Positions 24,281 through 33,068 of a DNA stretch of 64,000 nucleotides are shown here, piece after piece (positions within the stretch are counted from its first letter, which is position 1; every line of letters starts with the position of its first letter). A program made the translations under genes and the position numbers. Source of the stretch: Streptomyces sp. DG1A-41 (GTDB lineage: Bacteria; Actinomycetota; Actinomycetes; Streptomycetales; Streptomycetaceae); the NCBI RefSeq assembly GCF_037055355.1, contig NZ_CP146350.1, positions 4,053,001 through 4,117,000 on the forward strand, written 5' to 3'. The notes beneath the pieces were generated by a model. That model ran no database searches. It was not told the DNA's origin and was given only the letters and a program-made list of their open reading frames with translations.

Positions 24281-26818
24281 ATGAGCACCGAGGACAGGCC
24301 TGCGGCCCCCCGTTCCCTCGCGGAAGCGCTCCGCGGGCGGGACGACGTCTCGCTGGGCGCGCTCCTGCGCAGCCGTCCGGATCTCATCACGCCCGTGCCC
24401 ACCGACCTCACGCAGCTCGCGACCCGCGCCGGCACCCGCGCCTCGGTCGTGCGGGCCCTGGAGCGGCTGGACCGGTTCGCGCTCCAGACGGCGGAGGCGC
24501 TGGCCGTGGCGGCGGATCCGGCGACGTACGACGAACTGCTCGGGCTCATGGCCGGGGACGACGAGGACCCGGCCGTCGTCGCGGCCCTGCCGCACGCCCT
24601 GGGCGTCCTGCGCGAGCAGGCCGTGGTGTGGGGCGGCGACGACCGGCTGCGGCTGGTGCGGACGGCGCGTGAGCTGCTGGCGCCCTCGCCGCAGCACCCC
24701 TCACCGACGGGGCTCGGCCCGACCGTCCAGGAGGCGACCGCCGGGATGTCCCCGGGGCGGATCCAGGAGATCGTCACGGCCGCCGGGCTGCCCTCGACCC
24801 ACGACTCGGTCTCCGCGGTGACCTCCCTGACCGAGCTGTTCACGGACCGGGACCGGATGGCCGCGCTGCTCGCCGAGGCCCCGGCCGACTCCCTCGACGT
24901 GCTGGAGCGGCTGGTGTGGGGGCCGCCGTACGGGCAGGTCACGGCCGATCCGGCGCCCCGGCTGCGCTGGCTGCTGGACCGGGGGCTGTTGCTGCCAACG
25001 GCGCCCGGGACGGTCGTGCTGCCGCGCGAGGTCGCACTGCACCTGCGGCGGGGGCTCGCGCACCGGACGCCGGAGCCCGTGCCGCCGGCGGTCGAGGCCG
25101 CCGCCGTTCATCGTCCACAGGTTGTGGACAGCACCGCGGCCGGGCAGGCGTACACCGCGCTCGCGACCGTCGAGGAGCTGCTGAAGGACTGGGACGAGGG
25201 CGGGCCGGCGGTGCTGCGGGCCGGCGGGCTGAGCGTGCGGGACCTGAAGCGGACCGCCGTCGCCCTCGACGTGCCCGAGCCGGTCGCCGCGTTCTGGGTG
25301 GAACTGGCCTACGCGGCGGGCCTGATCGCCCCCGACGGGGAGGCCGACGAGCGGTACGCGGCGACCCCGGCGTACGACGAGTGGCGGGAGCTGCCCGCCG
25401 CCGAGCGCTGGTCGCGGCTGGTCACGGCGTGGCTCGCGGCGACCCGGACGGCCGGGCTGGTGGGCGGGCGGGACGCGAAGGACCGTACGTTGTCGGCGCT
25501 CGGGCCGGGTCTGGACCGTTCGGCGGCGCCGGAGGTACGGCACCGGGTGCTGGCGCTGCTGGCCGGCCTGCCCGAGGGCGCCGCGCCGGCCGCCGAGTCG
25601 GTGCTGGCCCGGCTGCGCTGGGAGCGCCCCCTGCGCGGCGCCCAGCGCGAGGACGACCTGCGCAGTCGGCTCGCCCGGTGGGCCCTGTCCGAGGCGGAGC
25701 TGTTGGGTGTCACGGGCAGGGGTGCGTTGTCGGCCCACGGCAGGGCCCTGCTGGGGGCGCCCGCGGCGCCCGCGAAGGGCCCGGAAGCGGAGCCCTCCGG
25801 TCCGGGGGACAAGCTGCCCGTCCACCACCACCGCCTCACCCCTCTCACCCCCCTCTCCCCCGCCGAACAGGCCGTCGCCTCCGCCGCAGCGGCCCGGCTG
25901 CTCACGCCCCTGCTGCCCGAGCCGCTGGACCACGTGCTGCTCCAGGCCGACCTGACGGCGGTGGCGCCCGGGCCGCTGCGGCGCCCGCTCGCCGACACGC
26001 TGGGCGTACTGGCGGACGTCGAGTCCAAGGGCGGGGCCACCGTCTACCGGTTCACGCCCGGCTCGGTGCGGCGCGCCCTCGACGCCGGGCAGAGCGCCTC
26101 GGACCTGCACGCCTTCCTCGCCGCGCACTCCCGTACGCCGGTGCCGCAGCCGCTGACGTACCTCATCGACGACGTGGCCCGCAGGCACGGTCATCTGCGT
26201 GTCGGCGCGGCCTCGGCGTACGTCCGCTGCGACGACGACGCGGTGCTGGGCGAGATCCTCGCCGACAAGCGGGCCGCCGCCCTGGGGCTGCGCCGGCTCG
26301 CCCCGACCGTGCTGGCCGCGCAGACCGACCCGGCGGGGCTGCTGGAGGGCCTGCGGGCGATGGGCTTCGCACCGGCCGCCGAGTCCGCCGAGGGCGATGT
26401 GCTGATCACCCGCGCGCACGCGCACCGCACCCCGCCCCGTACGGCACCCGAGCCGGTGCCGGACGGCCCGCCGGTCCCCGACGACACCCTCCTCGCGGCG
26501 GCGCTGCGCGCCATCCGGGCCGGCGATCTGGCCTCAACCGCCCCGCGCAGGCCCGGCACGGTCCCGGCGGTCAACGGCGAACTGCCCCGCACCGGTTCCG
26601 CCGAGACCCTCGCCACCATGCAGGCCGCCGTCCTGACCGGCGAGGCCCTGTGGATCGGCTACGTCAACGCCGAGGGTGCCGCCAGCCAGCGCGTCATCGC
26701 CCCGATCCGCGTCGAGGGCGGCTTCGTCACGGCGTACGACCACACGGCGGACGAAGTCCGCACGTACCCGCTGCACCGGATCACCGGGGTCGCGGAGCTC
26801 GCGGACGACGCGGGCTGA
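24281..26818 (+). CDS. XPB/Ssl2-like helicase-associated protein (Helicase_C_3)
   Basis: 845 residues from ATG 24281. The protein lacks Walker motifs, so it is not itself a helicase motor. It has many Leu/Ala-rich helical repeats and the DHVLLQADLTAVAPGPL segment typical of the Helicase_C_3 family. The C-terminal ALWIGYVNAEGAASQRVIAP...GGFVTAYDHTADEVRTY reads like a WYL-type ligand/nucleic-acid-binding domain. In actinobacteria such genes lie near an XPB helicase gene, here at 28836, and may encode its partner. That partnership is inference from context. Confidence 0.8.
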   Translation: MSTEDRPAAPRSLAEALRGRDDVSLGALLRSRPDLITPVPTDLTQLATRAGTRASVVRALERLDRFALQTAEALAVAADPATYDELLGLMAGDDEDPAVVAALPHALGVLREQAVVWGGDDRLRLVRTARELLAPSPQHPSPTGLGPTVQEATAGMSPGRIQEIVTAAGLPSTHDSVSAVTSLTELFTDRDRMAALLAEAPADSLDVLERLVWGPPYGQVTADPAPRLRWLLDRGLLLPTAPGTVVLPREVALHLRRGLAHRTPEPVPPAVEAAAVHRPQVVDSTAAGQAYTALATVEELLKDWDEGGPAVLRAGGLSVRDLKRTAVALDVPEPVAAFWVELAYAAGLIAPDGEADERYAATPAYDEWRELPAAERWSRLVTAWLAATRTAGLVGGRDAKDRTLSALGPGLDRSAAPEVRHRVLALLAGLPEGAAPAAESVLARLRWERPLRGAQREDDLRSRLARWALSEAELLGVTGRGALSAHGRALLGAPAAPAKGPEAEPSGPGDKLPVHHHRLTPLTPLSPAEQAVASAAAARLLTPLLPEPLDHVLLQADLTAVAPGPLRRPLADTLGVLADVESKGGATVYRFTPGSVRRALDAGQSASDLHAFLAAHSRTPVPQPLTYLIDDVARRHGHLRVGAASAYVRCDDDAVLGEILADKRAAALGLRRLAPTVLAAQTDPAGLLEGLRAMGFAPAAESAEGDVLITRAHAHRTPPRTAPEPVPDGPPVPDDTLLAAALRAIRAGDLASTAPRRPGTVPAVNGELPRTGSAETLATMQAAVLTGEALWIGYVNAEGAASQRVIAPIRVEGGFVTAYDHTADEVRTYPLHRITGVAELADDAG

Positions 26819-26992
26819 CGGCCCGCTCCGCCTGGGCGTCGTCTCACCCGTTCGGGTGCACGCCGGTGCTCATGCACGCAGCGCCGGGAATTTCCCACGC
26901 TTGGGCGACATCGCCGAGTGCGCCGCATTCCGCCGTTCACGCGGGGGCAGCCACCGGGTGTCCTGTGAGCCTTGTCGAAAGGAAGTCCCAGC

Positions 26993-27124
26993 ATGCGCGC
27001 TGTCCGTCGAATCGCCGCCGTCCTCGCCACCGCCGCCCTGATGACGTTCGGCGGGCTGGCCACGCCCGCCGCGGCGATCAGCATCGACGTCGCCGGCCTC
27101 GTCATCGAGACGCCGCAGGTCTGA
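26993..27124 (+). CDS. Tiny exported peptide
   Basis: 43 residues with GAAAGGAAG upstream of ATG 26993. A textbook Sec signal (basic RAVRR, hydrophobic AAVLATAALMTFGGLA) ends TPAAA, leaving a mature peptide of about 15 residues, ISIDVAGLVIETPQV. The mature part is hydrophobic and beta-prone. A strong terminator follows directly at 27133-27180, so it is probably monocistronic. No family recognised; a surface-active or signalling role would be guesswork. Confidence 0.6.
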   Translation: MRAVRRIAAVLATAALMTFGGLATPAAAISIDVAGLVIETPQV

Positions 27125-27132
27125 TCCGCCTG

Positions 27133-27180
27133 CCGCGCCGCGGGCCGGCCCCGGCGTCCCCGGGCCGGCCCGCGGCGCGG
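27133..27180 (+). terminator. Strong intrinsic hairpin
   Basis: Perfect 19-base inverted arms (27133-27151 and 27162-27180), all G/C except none, around a 10-base loop, starting nine bases after the stop of the tiny exported peptide. There is no U-tract, as is usual for Streptomyces terminators. Confidence 0.85.
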
Positions 27181-27221
27181 CATCCCTCCTCACTCGGTAC
27201 GCGAAAGGCCCTGTCGTCCCC

Positions 27222-27413
27222 ATGCGTGAAAAGCTCTCCGCCGCCGCTCTCTGCGCCGTCGCCCTCGTGGGCGTGGCCGCGCCCTCCGCCGCCGCGGCCC
27301 CGCCCGCGCTGCCGCTGCCCCTGCCGACCGCCGGTGGCGGGCCCCTGATCTCCGAGGGGATCGGCATCGAAGGGCCGCTGATCAACAACGTCAATCTGCC
27401 CACGCTGAAGTAG
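27222..27413 (+). CDS. Small exported peptide with GPLI repeat
   Basis: 63 residues: signal peptide KLSAAALCAVALVGVAA ending SAAAA, then a mature part of about 37 residues rich in Pro, Gly and Leu. It contains two GPLI words (GGGPLISEG and IEGPLINNV). There is no cysteine in the mature part. The gene follows the first exported peptide after a terminator, with its own GAAAGG ribosome site. Its last 23 bases overlap the convergent UPF0114-IstB fusion gene. No known family; possibly a secreted surface peptide. Confidence 0.6.
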   Translation: MREKLSAAALCAVALVGVAAPSAAAAPPALPLPLPTAGGGPLISEGIGIEGPLINNVNLPTLK

Positions 27414-28635
27414 CGCGCCGCGTCCGGTAGCTGTCGCCGTCCAGCCGGACGATCTCGGCGTGGTGGGCGAGGCGGTCCACCATCGCCGGGGCCAAGGCGC
27501 CGCCGAAGACCTCGTCCCAGCGGCCGAGAGGGCGGTCGCTGGTCACCATCAGCGAGGCACGCTCGTAGCGGTGCGCGACCAGCCGGAAGAACAGCCCGGC
27601 GGTCGCCGCGTCGCAGGGCGTGTAGCCGACCTCGTCGACGATCAGCAGGGGGTACGCGTCGAGGGCGGCCAGTTCCGCGTCGAGCCGGCCCGCGGCCCGG
27701 GCGTCGGAGAGCCGGGCGGCCCACTCGGCGGCGGTCGCGAACAGCACCCGGTGCCCGGCCTGGCAGGCGCGCACGCCGAGGCCGATGGCGAGGTGGGTCT
27801 TGCCGGTGCCGGGCGGGCCGACGAGGACCACGTTGCGCCGGGCGTCGACGAAGTCCGCCTTGCCGAGCCGGGCCACGGTCTCCCGGTCGAAGCCTCGGGG
27901 GTGCTGCTGGTCGAAGTCTTCCAGCAGCTTGCGGGCCGGGAAGCCGGCCTCGCGGGTCCGGGCCTCGGCGTCCGCGTCCGGGGCCGGCTGCCGGGGAACG
28001 GCCGGCGTGGCCGCCGGCGCCTCCTGCTCCGGCTTCGCGTGCCGCTGGTCCCCGTGGTCCTGCCCCGCCTGGGGAGGCGTCGCCGGCCCGGCCCCGGCCG
28101 ACGGCCGCTCGGCGTGTCCGCGATCCCCGTGCGCGGCCATCGGGCCCGACATGTAGGCGAGGATCGCCGCCGAGAGGATGAACGCCATGTGGATCACCGT
28201 CCCCCACAGCAGGGCGTGCCGGGAGGTGTGGTGGACGTCCACGAACATCTGGAGCAGATGGACGGAGGAGATGCCCACGATCGCCGTGGCGAGCTTGACC
28301 TTCAGCACGTTGGAGTTGACGTGCGAGAGCCATTCGGGCTGGTCACGGTGGCCCTGGAGGCCGATGCGCGAGACGAAGGTCTCGTAGCCGCCGACGATCA
28401 CCATGATCAGCAGGTTGGCGATCATGACGACGTCGACCAGCTTGAGCACCGCGAGCATCACGTACGTCTCGGTGGCGTTCCCGCTCACGCACATCAGGAT
28501 TAAGGTCCAGAGTTCCTTGAAGAACTTGTAGACGTAGACGCCCTGGGCGGCGACCAGCCCGAAGTAGAGGGGGGCCTGGAGCCAGCGGGTGGCGAACAGG
28601 GCGTATCCGAGCGTGGTGGTCGTTGGGTTCCGCAC
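27391..28635 (-). CDS. Fusion of UPF0114/YqhA membrane protein with an IstB-like AAA+ ATPase
   Basis: 414 residues in one uninterrupted frame. Residues 1-163 match the UPF0114/YqhA family: ATRWLQAPLYFGLVAAQGVY, VDVVMIANLLIMVIVGGYE, SSVHLLQMFVDV and an end helix, giving three to four membrane segments. Residues 164-225 are a Pro/Ala/His/Gln-rich linker. Residues 226-407 are the ATPase core of IS21-type IstB: FPARKLLEDFD, Walker A GPPGTGKT (273-280), Walker B LLIVDEVGY (330-338), sensor MVTSDRP and GDSYRTRR. The N-terminal IstB domain that contacts IstA/DNA is missing. No transposase or IS ends are nearby. This looks like a domesticated, membrane-tethered AAA+ protein. It is divergent from the XPB gene. 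I do not know this architecture from the literature. Confidence 0.85.
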   Translation of the reverse strand: MRNPTTTTLGYALFATRWLQAPLYFGLVAAQGVYVYKFFKELWTLILMCVSGNATETYVMLAVLKLVDVVMIANLLIMVIVGGYETFVSRIGLQGHRDQPEWLSHVNSNVLKVKLATAIVGISSVHLLQMFVDVHHTSRHALLWGTVIHMAFILSAAILAYMSGPMAAHGDRGHAERPSAGAGPATPPQAGQDHGDQRHAKPEQEAPAATPAVPRQPAPDADAEARTREAGFPARKLLEDFDQQHPRGFDRETVARLGKADFVDARRNVVLVGPPGTGKTHLAIGLGVRACQAGHRVLFATAAEWAARLSDARAAGRLDAELAALDAYPLLIVDEVGYTPCDAATAGLFFRLVAHRYERASLMVTSDRPLGRWDEVFGGALAPAMVDRLAHHAEIVRLDGDSYRTRRATSAWAD

Positions 28636-28835
28636 GGTTCGCCATTCTTCGGGGCCGGGGATGAAAAACTGAATTCACACCACACGTTGGGATGAAAAGG
28701 CATTCAGTAGGATCGGAGCCGGTCCCGTCCCGCGCAGATCACGTCCTCGGGACGGCGACGATCAGGCACACTGGACGTTTGGCCGAGTCGTTCGAAGCCG
28801 TCCGAGCCGTCCGGCCGCGGGAAAGGGTGCCACGC

Positions 28836-30560
28836 GTGAATGGTCCGCTGATCGTCCAGTCCGACAAGACCCTGCTCCTGGAAGTCGACCACGAGCAGGC
28901 CGGCGACTGCCGTCGGGCCATCGCCCCGTTCGCCGAGCTGGAGCGGGCGCCGGAGCACATCCACACCTACCGGGTGACCCCGCTGGGTCTGTGGAACGCG
29001 CGCGCGGCGGGCCACGACGCCGAGCAGGTCGTGGACGCGCTGGTGCAGTACAGCCGGTACCCGGTGCCGCACGCGCTGCTGGTCGACATCGCCGAGACGA
29101 TGGACCGCTACGGGCGGCTCACGCTGTCCAAGCACCCGGCGCACGGGCTGGTCCTGACGACCACCGACCGTCCGGTTCTGGAGGAGGTCCTGAAGTCGAA
29201 GCGGATCGCGCCGCTGGTCGGCGCCCGGATCGACCCGGACACGGTCGCCGTGCACCCCTCCGAGCGGGGACAGATCAAGCAGACGCTGCTGAAGCTGGGC
29301 TGGCCGGCCGAGGACCTCGCCGGGTACGTCGACGGCGAGGCGCACCCGATCGAACTGGCCGAGGACGGCTGGGCGCTCAGGCCGTACCAGAAGCAGGCGG
29401 TGGAGAACTTCTGGCACGGCGGGTCGGGCGTGGTCGTCCTGCCCTGCGGCGCGGGCAAGACGCTGGTCGGCGCCGGGTCGATGGCGCAGGCGAAGTCCAC
29501 GACCCTGATCCTCGTCACGAACACGGTCTCAGCCCGGCAGTGGAAGCACGAGCTGGTGCGGCGGACGTCGCTCACCGAGGACGAGATCGGCGAGTACAGC
29601 GGGACGAAGAAGGAGATCCGGCCCGTCACGATCGCCACGTACCAGGTGCTGACGACCAAGCGGAAGGGCGTCTACCCGCATCTGGAGCTGTTCGACTCCC
29701 GGGACTGGGGCCTGATCGTCTACGACGAGGTGCATCTGCTGCCGGCGCCGGTGTTCAAGTTCACGGCGGATCTCCAGGCGCGCCTGCGGCTGGGCCTCAC
29801 GGCCACGCTGGTGCGTGAGGACGGGCGCGAGTCGGACGTGTTCTCCCTGATCGGGCCCAAGCGGTTCGACGCGCCCTGGAAGGAGATCGAGGCGCAGGGC
29901 TACATCGCGCCCGCCGACTGTGTGGAGGTCCGGGTCAATCTGACGGACGCGGAGCGGCTCGCGTACGCCACGGCCGAGGCGGAGGAGAAGTACCGCTTCT
30001 GTGCGACGACCGACACCAAGCGGAAGGTCACGGAGGCGATCGTCCGCCGCTTCGCCGGGCAGCAGATCCTCGTCATCGGCCAGTACATCGACCAGCTCGA
30101 CGAGCTGGGTGAGCATCTGGGCGCGCCCGTGATCAAGGGCGAGACGTCGAACGCGCAGCGGGAGAAGTTGTTCGACGCCTTCCGGGAGGGCGAGATCAGC
30201 GTGCTCGTCGTGTCCAAGGTCGCGAACTTCTCGATCGACCTGCCGGAGGCGACGGTCGCGGTCCAGGTGTCCGGCACGTTCGGGTCGCGCCAGGAGGAGG
30301 CCCAGCGGCTGGGCCGGGTGCTCCGGCCGAAGTCCGACGGTCACCAGGCGCACTTCTACTCGGTGGTCGCGAGGGACACGATCGACCAGGACTTCGCCGC
30401 GCACCGCCAGCGCTTCCTGGCGGAGCAGGGGTACGCGTACCGGATCATGGACGCGGACGAGCTGCTCGCGGAGAGCTGGCAGGCCGGCCACGCGGGTGCG
30501 GCGGCGCCGCTCACTTGCGGCGGACCACACCTGCTTCCTCGCCGTACTCGCCGAGGATGA
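28836..30560 (+). CDS. XPB/Rad25-type DNA helicase
   Basis: 574 residues from GTG 28836, chosen because NGPLIVQSDKTLLLEV is the conserved beginning. Superfamily 2 motifs: Q-like LRPYQKQAVENF, Walker A LPCGAGKTLVG (about 202-212), DEVH 297-300, LTATLVREDG, and the C-terminal LGRVLRPKSDG with the arginine finger. Bacterial XPB homologues are 3'-5' helicases implicated in nucleotide excision repair. The probable partner protein lies at 24281-26818. The last 50 bases overlap a convergent small gene. The C-terminal tail after DELLAESW is poorly conserved. Confidence 0.92.
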   Translation: MNGPLIVQSDKTLLLEVDHEQAGDCRRAIAPFAELERAPEHIHTYRVTPLGLWNARAAGHDAEQVVDALVQYSRYPVPHALLVDIAETMDRYGRLTLSKHPAHGLVLTTTDRPVLEEVLKSKRIAPLVGARIDPDTVAVHPSERGQIKQTLLKLGWPAEDLAGYVDGEAHPIELAEDGWALRPYQKQAVENFWHGGSGVVVLPCGAGKTLVGAGSMAQAKSTTLILVTNTVSARQWKHELVRRTSLTEDEIGEYSGTKKEIRPVTIATYQVLTTKRKGVYPHLELFDSRDWGLIVYDEVHLLPAPVFKFTADLQARLRLGLTATLVREDGRESDVFSLIGPKRFDAPWKEIEAQGYIAPADCVEVRVNLTDAERLAYATAEAEEKYRFCATTDTKRKVTEAIVRRFAGQQILVIGQYIDQLDELGEHLGAPVIKGETSNAQREKLFDAFREGEISVLVVSKVANFSIDLPEATVAVQVSGTFGSRQEEAQRLGRVLRPKSDGHQAHFYSVVARDTIDQDFAAHRQRFLAEQGYAYRIMDADELLAESWQAGHAGAAAPLTCGGPHLLPRRTRRG

Positions 30561-30702
30561 TCACGTCGAAGGCGGCGCCCGCGAACACCCTGACGGCGCG
30601 CAGGGCGTCGCCGAGGAGATGACGGTGGTGGCTGCCTGCCACAGCTGTGGCGCCGGGCGGGCGGCCCTGCGCCGGGGCGGGGGAGATGGTTGCTGCGCTC
30701 AT
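30511..30702 (-). CDS. Conserved hypothetical small protein
   Basis: 63 residues from ATG 30702. The conserved-looking core is AVAGSHHRHLLGDALRAVRV then FAGAAFDVIILGEYGEEAGV. I recall this short protein beside XPB in Streptomyces but no function is known. Its 3' end overlaps the end of the XPB gene by 50 bases on the opposite strand. The in-frame upstream extension to 30816 is Arg-rich and unlikely to be translated. Confidence 0.6.
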   Translation of the reverse strand: MSAATISPAPAQGRPPGATAVAGSHHRHLLGDALRAVRVFAGAAFDVIILGEYGEEAGVVRRK

Positions 30703-30811
30703 GTCTCCATGGTGCGTTTCCGCACGTAAAGTCCGCGTCGGCCTGAGGACCGAATCCGCGTACTCTGCTCGTACGCCTGGGGACCGACCCCTGCCCCTCA
30801 GGGAGGAGGCC

Positions 30812-30831
30812 CTCATCCCCTAGGGGATGAG
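30812..30831. promoter_or_regulatory. 20-base perfect palindrome upstream of HelR-like gene
   Basis: CTCATCCCCTAGGGGATGAG is perfectly palindromic with no loop. It lies in the 326-base gap between the small gene starting at 30702 (minus) and the HelR-like gene starting at 31029 (plus), 198 bases before the latter. The rest of the gap is purine-rich (repeated GGGGA/GGGAC words) and holds no convincing gene. It is a probable operator; it does not match the rifamycin-associated element as I remember it. Confidence 0.5.
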
Positions 30832-31028
30832 AAACAGGGGACGAGGAACGGGAGACGACAAACGGGGGACGGGGAATCAGGGGACGGGAAAAACCGTTGG
30901 CGGTCGCCTCGCGCGCTCCTCTAGGATCTCCGCTCTTGCCCGCCTCCCTCACGGAGCGCCGCCGACCGGACGGAAACCGGCCGGCATCTCACCGCCATCT
31001 CTTCAGCAGGTCCTCCGGAGGCACCCCC

Positions 31029-33068
31029 TTGTCCACGCCCGTCGACGACCCGCTCTCCCGTGAGCGCTCCCACCTCGCCGCGTCCCGTTCCGCCCTGCGT
31101 GCCATGCGCGAGGACGTCGAGGCCCTCGACATCAGCGACGTCACCGCGAACTGGGTCAACGCCGAGGTACTGGCCCACCAGATCGAGGAGCGCATCAAGG
31201 CCCTGGCCGACCTCAGCGACACCCCGCTGTTCTTCGGACGGCTCGACCATCTGCACGCACCGGGCAGTGAGCAGGCCGAGGGCGCCGAGGGCGAGCGCTT
31301 CTACATCGGGCGGCGGCATGTGCACGACGCCGACGGCGACCCCATGGTGATCGACTGGCGCGCGCCCGTCTCGCAGCCGTTCTACCGGGCCTCCAAGAAG
31401 AACCCGATGGACATCGCGCTGCGCCGCCGCTTCGGCTACACGGGCGGCGAGCTCACGGCGTACGAGGACGAGCACCTGTCGGACCCGGCCGAGGCGGCGC
31501 GGACCAGCAAGCTCCTCCAGCAGGAGATCGAGCGGCCGCGCGTCGGCCCGATGCGGGACATCGTCGCGACGATCCAGCCCGAGCAGGACGAGATCGTCCG
31601 GTCGGGGCTCTCCGGCACGGTGTGCGTGCAGGGCGGGCCGGGCACCGGGAAGACCGCCGTCGGCCTGCACCGGGTCGCCTACCTCCTCTACGCCCACCGC
31701 GAGCGCCTCGCCCGCACCGGCACGCTCGTCATCGGACCGAACCGGTCCTTCCTGCACTACATCGAGCAAGTGCTGCCCGCCCTCGGTGAGTTGACGGTCC
31801 AGCAGGCCACCGTCGAGGACCTGGTGGCGCACGTGGAGATCAAGGGGACGGACGACGCGACGGCCGCGCGCGTCAAGGGCGACGCCCGCATGGCGCAGGT
31901 GCTGCGCAGGGCCCTGTACTCGCACGTCACGATGCCCACCGAGCCGGTCGTGGTCGTGCGCGGCTCCCGCCGCTGGCGCGTGGCGGCGTACGAACTGGAG
32001 GACACCGTCCGCGAGTTGCTCGACCGCGACATCCGCTACGGCGCCGCCCGCGAGGCCCTGCCGCAGCGCATCGCGCACGCCGTGCTGGTGCAGATGGAGC
32101 GGTCGGGGGAGGCGCCGGACGACCGGGTGCAGGACGCGGTGGCCCGCAACAGCGCGGTCAAGGCGGCGGTGAAGGCGGTCTGGCCGGCCGTCGACCCGGC
32201 GAAGCTGGTGCTGCGCCTGCTGTCGGACGCGGACTTCCTCGCCGAGCACGCGGCGGGGATCCTGGACGAGGAGGAGCAGAAGGCGGTGCTGTGGGCGAGA
32301 CCGGCGCGCAGCGTCAAGTCCGCCAAGTGGTCGGCAGCCGACGCCGTCCTCATCGACGAGGCCACCGACCTCATCCAGCGCACGCACTCCCTCGGCCATG
32401 TCGTCCTCGACGAGGCGCAGGACCTCTCCCCCATGCAGTACCGGGCGGTCGGCCGCCGCTGCACGACCGGCAGTGCGACGGTCCTCGGCGACCTGGCGCA
32501 GGGCACCACGCCGTGGGCGACCCGCGGCTGGCAGGAGGCGCTGGCCCACCTGGGCAAGCCGGACGCGGTGGTGGAGGAGCTGACGGCCGGTTTCCGCGTG
32601 CCGACGGACGTCATCACCTACGCCTCCCGGCTGCTCCCGCACATCGCCCCAGGGCTCACGCCGGTCGTGTCGATCCGTGAGAACCCGGGCCACTTCGAGG
32701 TCCGGTCGGTCGCGGGGACGACGGACGTGGTCGACGCCTGCCGCGAGTCACTGCGCCACGAGGGCTCGACGGGCCTGATCGCCGCGGACGCCCGGGTCCC
32801 GGAGCTGGCGGCGGCCCTGACGGAGGCCGGGATCCCCTACCTCAGCCCCGGCGAGGAGACCACCCTGGAGACCCGCCTGACCCTGGTCCCGGCGTCACTC
32901 GCGAAGGGTCTGGAGTACGACTACGTCGTCCTGGACGAACCCCGGGCGGTGGTCGACGGCGAGCCGGACGAACGCACGGGCCTGCGCCGCCTGTACGTGG
33001 CGCTGACGCGAGCGGTGTCGGGGCTGACGGTGACGCATGCGGCCCCGCTGCCGCCACAACTGGCCTAG
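31029..33068 (+). CDS. HelR/HelD-like RNA polymerase-associated ATPase (UvrD-like superfamily 1)
   Basis: 679 residues from TTG 31029, with GGAGG seven bases upstream. The N-terminal helical arm includes RSALRAMREDVEAL. Next comes RFYIGRRHVHDADGDPMVIDWRAP in two conserved pieces typical of HelD/HelR, then Walker A GGPGTGKT (202-209), HVVLDEAQDLSPMQYR (Walker B) and a C-terminal VALTRAVSGLTVTH (motif VI). HelD-type proteins clear stalled RNA polymerase; the HelR group displaces rifamycins. Which applies here is inference. A terminator hairpin at 33127-33145 follows. Confidence 0.88.
   Translation: MSTPVDDPLSRERSHLAASRSALRAMREDVEALDISDVTANWVNAEVLAHQIEERIKALADLSDTPLFFGRLDHLHAPGSEQAEGAEGERFYIGRRHVHDADGDPMVIDWRAPVSQPFYRASKKNPMDIALRRRFGYTGGELTAYEDEHLSDPAEAARTSKLLQQEIERPRVGPMRDIVATIQPEQDEIVRSGLSGTVCVQGGPGTGKTAVGLHRVAYLLYAHRERLARTGTLVIGPNRSFLHYIEQVLPALGELTVQQATVEDLVAHVEIKGTDDATAARVKGDARMAQVLRRALYSHVTMPTEPVVVVRGSRRWRVAAYELEDTVRELLDRDIRYGAAREALPQRIAHAVLVQMERSGEAPDDRVQDAVARNSAVKAAVKAVWPAVDPAKLVLRLLSDADFLAEHAAGILDEEEQKAVLWARPARSVKSAKWSAADAVLIDEATDLIQRTHSLGHVVLDEAQDLSPMQYRAVGRRCTTGSATVLGDLAQGTTPWATRGWQEALAHLGKPDAVVEELTAGFRVPTDVITYASRLLPHIAPGLTPVVSIRENPGHFEVRSVAGTTDVVDACRESLRHEGSTGLIAADARVPELAAALTEAGIPYLSPGEETTLETRLTLVPASLAKGLEYDYVVLDEPRAVVDGEPDERTGLRRLYVALTRAVSGLTVTHAAPLPPQLA

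Noticed and set aside
23104..24942. 612-residue version of the HAAS-like protein
   Set aside because: The upstream part is antisense to the helicase-associated gene; a ribosome site and conserved domain support the GTG at 24126.
27391..28110. Remnant of an IS21 insertion sequence
   Set aside because: There is no istA, no terminal inverted repeats and no target duplication, and the IstB core is fused in-frame to a membrane domain, so it is annotated as a fusion gene.
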